The notes under the pieces: model-generated
What the model saw: the letters and a program-made list of their open reading frames with translations, nothing else
Databases searched by the model: none
What the model was told of the DNA's origin: nothing
Shown here: positions 3,991 through 5,977 of the stretch, one piece after another
Layout: each line of letters opens with the position of its first letter
Numbering within the stretch: the first letter of the stretch is position 1
Source of the DNA: Saprospiraceae bacterium
GTDB taxonomy: Bacteria > Bacteroidota > Bacteroidia > Chitinophagales > Saprospiraceae
Direction: 5' to 3'
DNA length: 5,977 bases
NCBI GenBank assembly: GCA_027031145.1
Contig: JALVEG010000017.1
Coordinates: forward strand, 1-5,977
Position numbers and translations under genes: made by a program

Positions 3991-5274
3991 TTAATCGGCA
4001 CCACCAATACCCACCGGGATAAAATTATTTATGATTGATTTGGAGAGGTTGAGGTAATTGTCTAAAGACGGTTTTATAGAGAACCAACGCAAATACCATG
4101 GCAGGTCATACTCAACTTTTTCTTCACAATCAGCGCCTATATCATTACAGCTATAACTTACTTTTGCTTTGGCTTTTTTCTTAAAAATTCCCAAGAAGCG
4201 GATTTCTGTTTGGATATCTATATCAACTTTTTTGGGAGAAACATTGCTTCTAGGTATTTCCATGCTGAATTCAGGAATGCCGTCTTTCACCCCGCCGTTA
4301 TTTTTATCTGAAATATCCATCCTATCTTCAGGCTTTACATCATCATCATCTAAAACAATAACAGGAGGCGGTGGGTCGCCACTAGGACCGCTGTTTGCCT
4401 CTCTGTTTTTATTAGATACGGTAATATCTTTTCTTACATCATTGCCGTCTTTTAGGCTGGCAAAAGCGATGTCAATATTTAAAATATTCTCATCAGCAAG
4501 CGCCTGTCCGGCAATCCACAGACCAAGATCGTTGGCAGTATTTATTTTGTCAATTTCTTTTAGTTTTTCGCGCACGGCATCTTTTGCTTCTTTGCTCCAC
4601 TTGCGAACTTGTTCAGCATTGATGCTCAAAGACGGCAAAGTTTTATCAGAGGGATAATTGGAGACAGTAGTTTCTCCTTTATCATTTTTTGGTAGAGCAG
4701 GTGGAGTTATGGTGAATCCCGGCAAATACAAAACATCGTCTTTCAACTCTTCTTTATTTTTACTTCCCACCACTACAATTTCTCTAGGCTTTCTTTTGCT
4801 AGCTTTTTTTGGTTTGGTCTCTTCTGTCTCTTTTTGAGGTGTGGTTATATCTACATCATTGTCTTTTGTTTTAGGCTCTGCTGATAAATTTATATTCACT
4901 TTATTTATAGAGCCATCTACTGGTTTATTGCTTTTTTTGACAACATTATTATCGTTGTTTTTATTTTCATCTTTATTTTTATCTGAGACATCTTCTGCAC
5001 CAACATATATTTGATTGTTTGATGAGACGTCATTTTTGTTTGATGAATCAGTTTGATCTGTGGCAAAATTGTCACCTGTCAATATTTCATCATGAGGAAG
5101 ATTTGTCTCTTCACTTGAAGAGCCGGCATCTATATCAGATACACTACTGGCGCTATCTGAGCTATTTGACCCAACAAATCTTGCATTGTAAGTTTGGGCA
5201 GAGGTGTATAAATAAGGGCTAAAAGCAAGCAGTAAAGCAAGAAATAATATGTTTATTTTAAACTTTTTTACCAT
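3991..5274 (-). CDS. Secreted low-complexity protein, CPR-type hypothetical
   Basis: This encodes 427 residues. A classical signal peptide (KK at 3-4, hydrophobic 8-22, TSA ahead of a likely cut after Ala26) sends it out of the cytoplasm. Residues 32-165 are a disordered Ser/Asp/Asn/Lys-rich linker. A basic patch KKASKRKPR (156-164) precedes a short hydrophobic segment. About 218-270 is a helical module (AEQVRKWSKEAKD, then TANDLGLWIAGQALADENI). A PPPP and DDDD linker (301-312) follows. The C-terminal part has IRFLGIFKKKAKAKV (358-372), two cysteines (376, 383) that could form a disulfide, and EYDLPWYLRWFS (388-399). The order helical module, 'GIF' strand, 'PWY' motif resembles a Parcubacteria-type hypothetical family I remember, whose function is unknown. 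There is no lipobox, sortase motif or C-terminal membrane helix. No Shine-Dalgarno precedes the ATG. Confidence 0.85.
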   Translation of the reverse strand: MVKKFKINILFLALLLAFSPYLYTSAQTYNARFVGSNSSDSASSVSDIDAGSSSEETNLPHDEILTGDNFATDQTDSSNKNDVSSNNQIYVGAEDVSDKNKDENKNNDNNVVKKSNKPVDGSINKVNINLSAEPKTKDNDVDITTPQKETEETKPKKASKRKPREIVVVGSKNKEELKDDVLYLPGFTITPPALPKNDKGETTVSNYPSDKTLPSLSINAEQVRKWSKEAKDAVREKLKEIDKINTANDLGLWIAGQALADENILNIDIAFASLKDGNDVRKDITVSNKNREANSGPSGDPPPPVIVLDDDDVKPEDRMDISDKNNGGVKDGIPEFSMEIPRSNVSPKKVDIDIQTEIRFLGIFKKKAKAKVSYSCNDIGADCEEKVEYDLPWYLRWFSIKPSLDNYLNLSKSIINNFIPVGIGGAD

Positions 5275-5300
5275 AATTTATTATTAATAGTTATATCTTT

Positions 5301-5328
5301 ATTTTAAATAGAATATAATTTTTTTCAA
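5301..5328 (-). promoter_or_regulatory. Candidate promoter for the secreted-protein gene
   Basis: On the minus strand this is TTGAAA (5328-5323), a 16-base spacer, then TAAAAT (5306-5301). Each box differs from consensus at one position. Transcription would start near 5294 and give a leader of about 20 bases without a Shine-Dalgarno. The region is extremely AT-rich, so other -10-like words are present. Confidence 0.5.
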
Positions 5329-5375
5329 ATTTTTTGTTATGAGTATTGTTAATATTGGGGGTAAGATTGAAAATT

Positions 5376-5381
5376 TATAAT
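5376..5381 (+). promoter_or_regulatory. Possible -10 element for the 5458-5889 gene
   Basis: A consensus TATAAT stands 77 bases before the ATG at 5458. No convincing -35 lies at 16-18 bases (TTGGGG at 5355-5360 gives a 15-base spacing). It is a weak call made mainly because the intergenic region must hold divergent promoters for the two flanking genes. Confidence 0.3.
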
Positions 5382-5457
5382 TTGCATAATATATAGATTG
5401 TTATTTATAATAAAGATAACAGGTTTTATTATTAATATAATAAAATTTAATAAAATT

Positions 5458-5889
5458 ATGAAAATACGTCCTTGGGAATACGATAAATATTTACCAGACG
5501 ATGATCCAGGGAGTTTGCAAGTAGAAAAAATCAAGAAACAAAGGAAAGATTTTGATGGGGAACATGATGAAGCTAATTTTGAAAAGTACAACCCTTTTGT
5601 AGTGAGGTTGGACTCAGAGTTGAACGATGATATCAAAAATTACAAACAGATTGCTTTTGCGGTAAATTTGGAAAATTTCAATATTATCCTTAGCAAGTCA
5701 GGACACAGCACTATAATGCGAAAGTTTGGTTATGATAAGAGGGATTTTGAAGGTGGGTGGATATTTCCTGGCGAGCGAAAGATAACTTTCTATAGCGGCA
5801 CGCTAGGAGAAGTTTCAAAAAAACAACGGAGACTTATTGCTGATGCTATTTCAAATAAACTGGAAATAAATTTGCGAATGGTTGATTGA
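5458..5889 (+). CDS. Hypothetical soluble protein, CPR-type
   Basis: This encodes 143 residues from the ATG at 5458. The frame stays open upstream to a TTG at 5398, but that would add a 20-residue Ile/Phe/Asn/Lys-rich leader which looks like translated AT-rich intergenic DNA, so I prefer the ATG. Neither start has a Shine-Dalgarno. The N-terminal 45 residues are charged (PDDDPG, KIKKQRKDFDGEHDE). The C-terminal half has HSTIMRKFGYDKRD (83-96), then GGWIFPGERKITFYSG (99-114), then a helix KKQRRLIADAI (121-131). The order 'HS..i...G.d...' then a glycine pair, a strand and SG resembles short hypothetical proteins I recall from Parcubacteria-type genomes. No function is known to me. There is no signal peptide or membrane helix with the chosen start. 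It is divergent from the secreted-protein gene, and no terminator is visible in the 88 bases that remain. Confidence 0.75.
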   Translation: MKIRPWEYDKYLPDDDPGSLQVEKIKKQRKDFDGEHDEANFEKYNPFVVRLDSELNDDIKNYKQIAFAVNLENFNIILSKSGHSTIMRKFGYDKRDFEGGWIFPGERKITFYSGTLGEVSKKQRRLIADAISNKLEINLRMVD

Positions 5890-5977
5890 GAGGTCAGGGT
5901 GGTTTATACTGGACAATAGATAATAGAATGAAGCAGAAAAAAGGTTAGTAAGAGGTTAAGATGAATTACATTTAGTT

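Noticed and set aside
4169..4657. Plus-strand 162-codon frame inside the secreted-protein gene
   Set aside because: The Ser/Phe/Leu-rich product is the expected antisense of an Asp/Lys/Glu-rich coding sequence. The minus-strand gene has a signal peptide and coherent domains.
5398..5457. N-terminal extension of the last gene from TTG, giving a hydrophobic leader
   Set aside because: The stretch is very AT-rich with no ribosome binding site and reads as Ile/Phe/Asn/Lys. The ATG at 5458 begins the charged, protein-like part.
5349..5636. Minus-strand 95-codon frame overlapping the 5458-5889 gene
   Set aside because: Its second half is translated AT-rich intergenic DNA and its first half is antisense to a better plus-strand frame.
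1..5977. Alternative genetic code with UGA read as glycine, as in some CPR lineages
   Set aside because: TGA ends the frames at 1089 and 5887 at sensible places, and no in-frame TGA is needed to keep any gene open.

Overview
This AT-rich window holds seven protein-coding genes and, in its middle, a stretch that looks mobile. Standard code fits: TGA serves as a stop in two genes and every reading frame is coherent. Two proteins (3991-5274 and 5458-5889) resemble hypothetical-protein families that I remember from Candidate Phyla Radiation genomes, Parcubacteria-like lineages in particular. Together with the low GC and the share of unrecognised small proteins, this makes a CPR (Patescibacteria) origin my best guess. 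There is no rRNA or marker gene in the window to prove it.

Layout. At 39-971 (+) is a possible FemAB/GNAT-fold protein with a strong Shine-Dalgarno sequence. At 1089-1331 (-) is an 80-residue CBU_0592-type membrane protein with its own promoter and a perfect 13-bp terminator hairpin. From about 1417 to 3280 lies the accessory block. A roughly 130-bp direct repeat carrying a good sigma70 promoter (TTGCAG-17-TATAAT) occurs at 1417-1548 and again at 2216-2353. Between the copies is a SpeD/AdoMet-decarboxylase-like gene (1663-2004). Next to the second copy is a glycine/sarcosine N-methyltransferase-like gene (2356-3123). The SpeD-like gene is followed by a structured element (2065-2183) with the layout of an integron attC site. 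The 9 bases at its left end are the exact reverse complement of 9 bases upstream of the gene (1591-1599), as expected if 1592-2177 is an integron gene cassette.

After the methyltransferase come 380 bases without a gene, including a possible decayed attC. Then follow a two-helix membrane protein (3504-3809, +) with a consensus Shine-Dalgarno and a terminator, a secreted low-complexity protein of 427 residues (3991-5274, -), and a divergent 143-residue protein of unknown function (5458-5889, +).

How the genes work together. Both genes of the accessory block belong to S-adenosylmethionine-using families and both sit downstream of a near-identical promoter repeat, so they may be expressed together. 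I see no evidence that they share a pathway. No integron integrase gene is in the window, so the cassette reading rests on site architecture alone.
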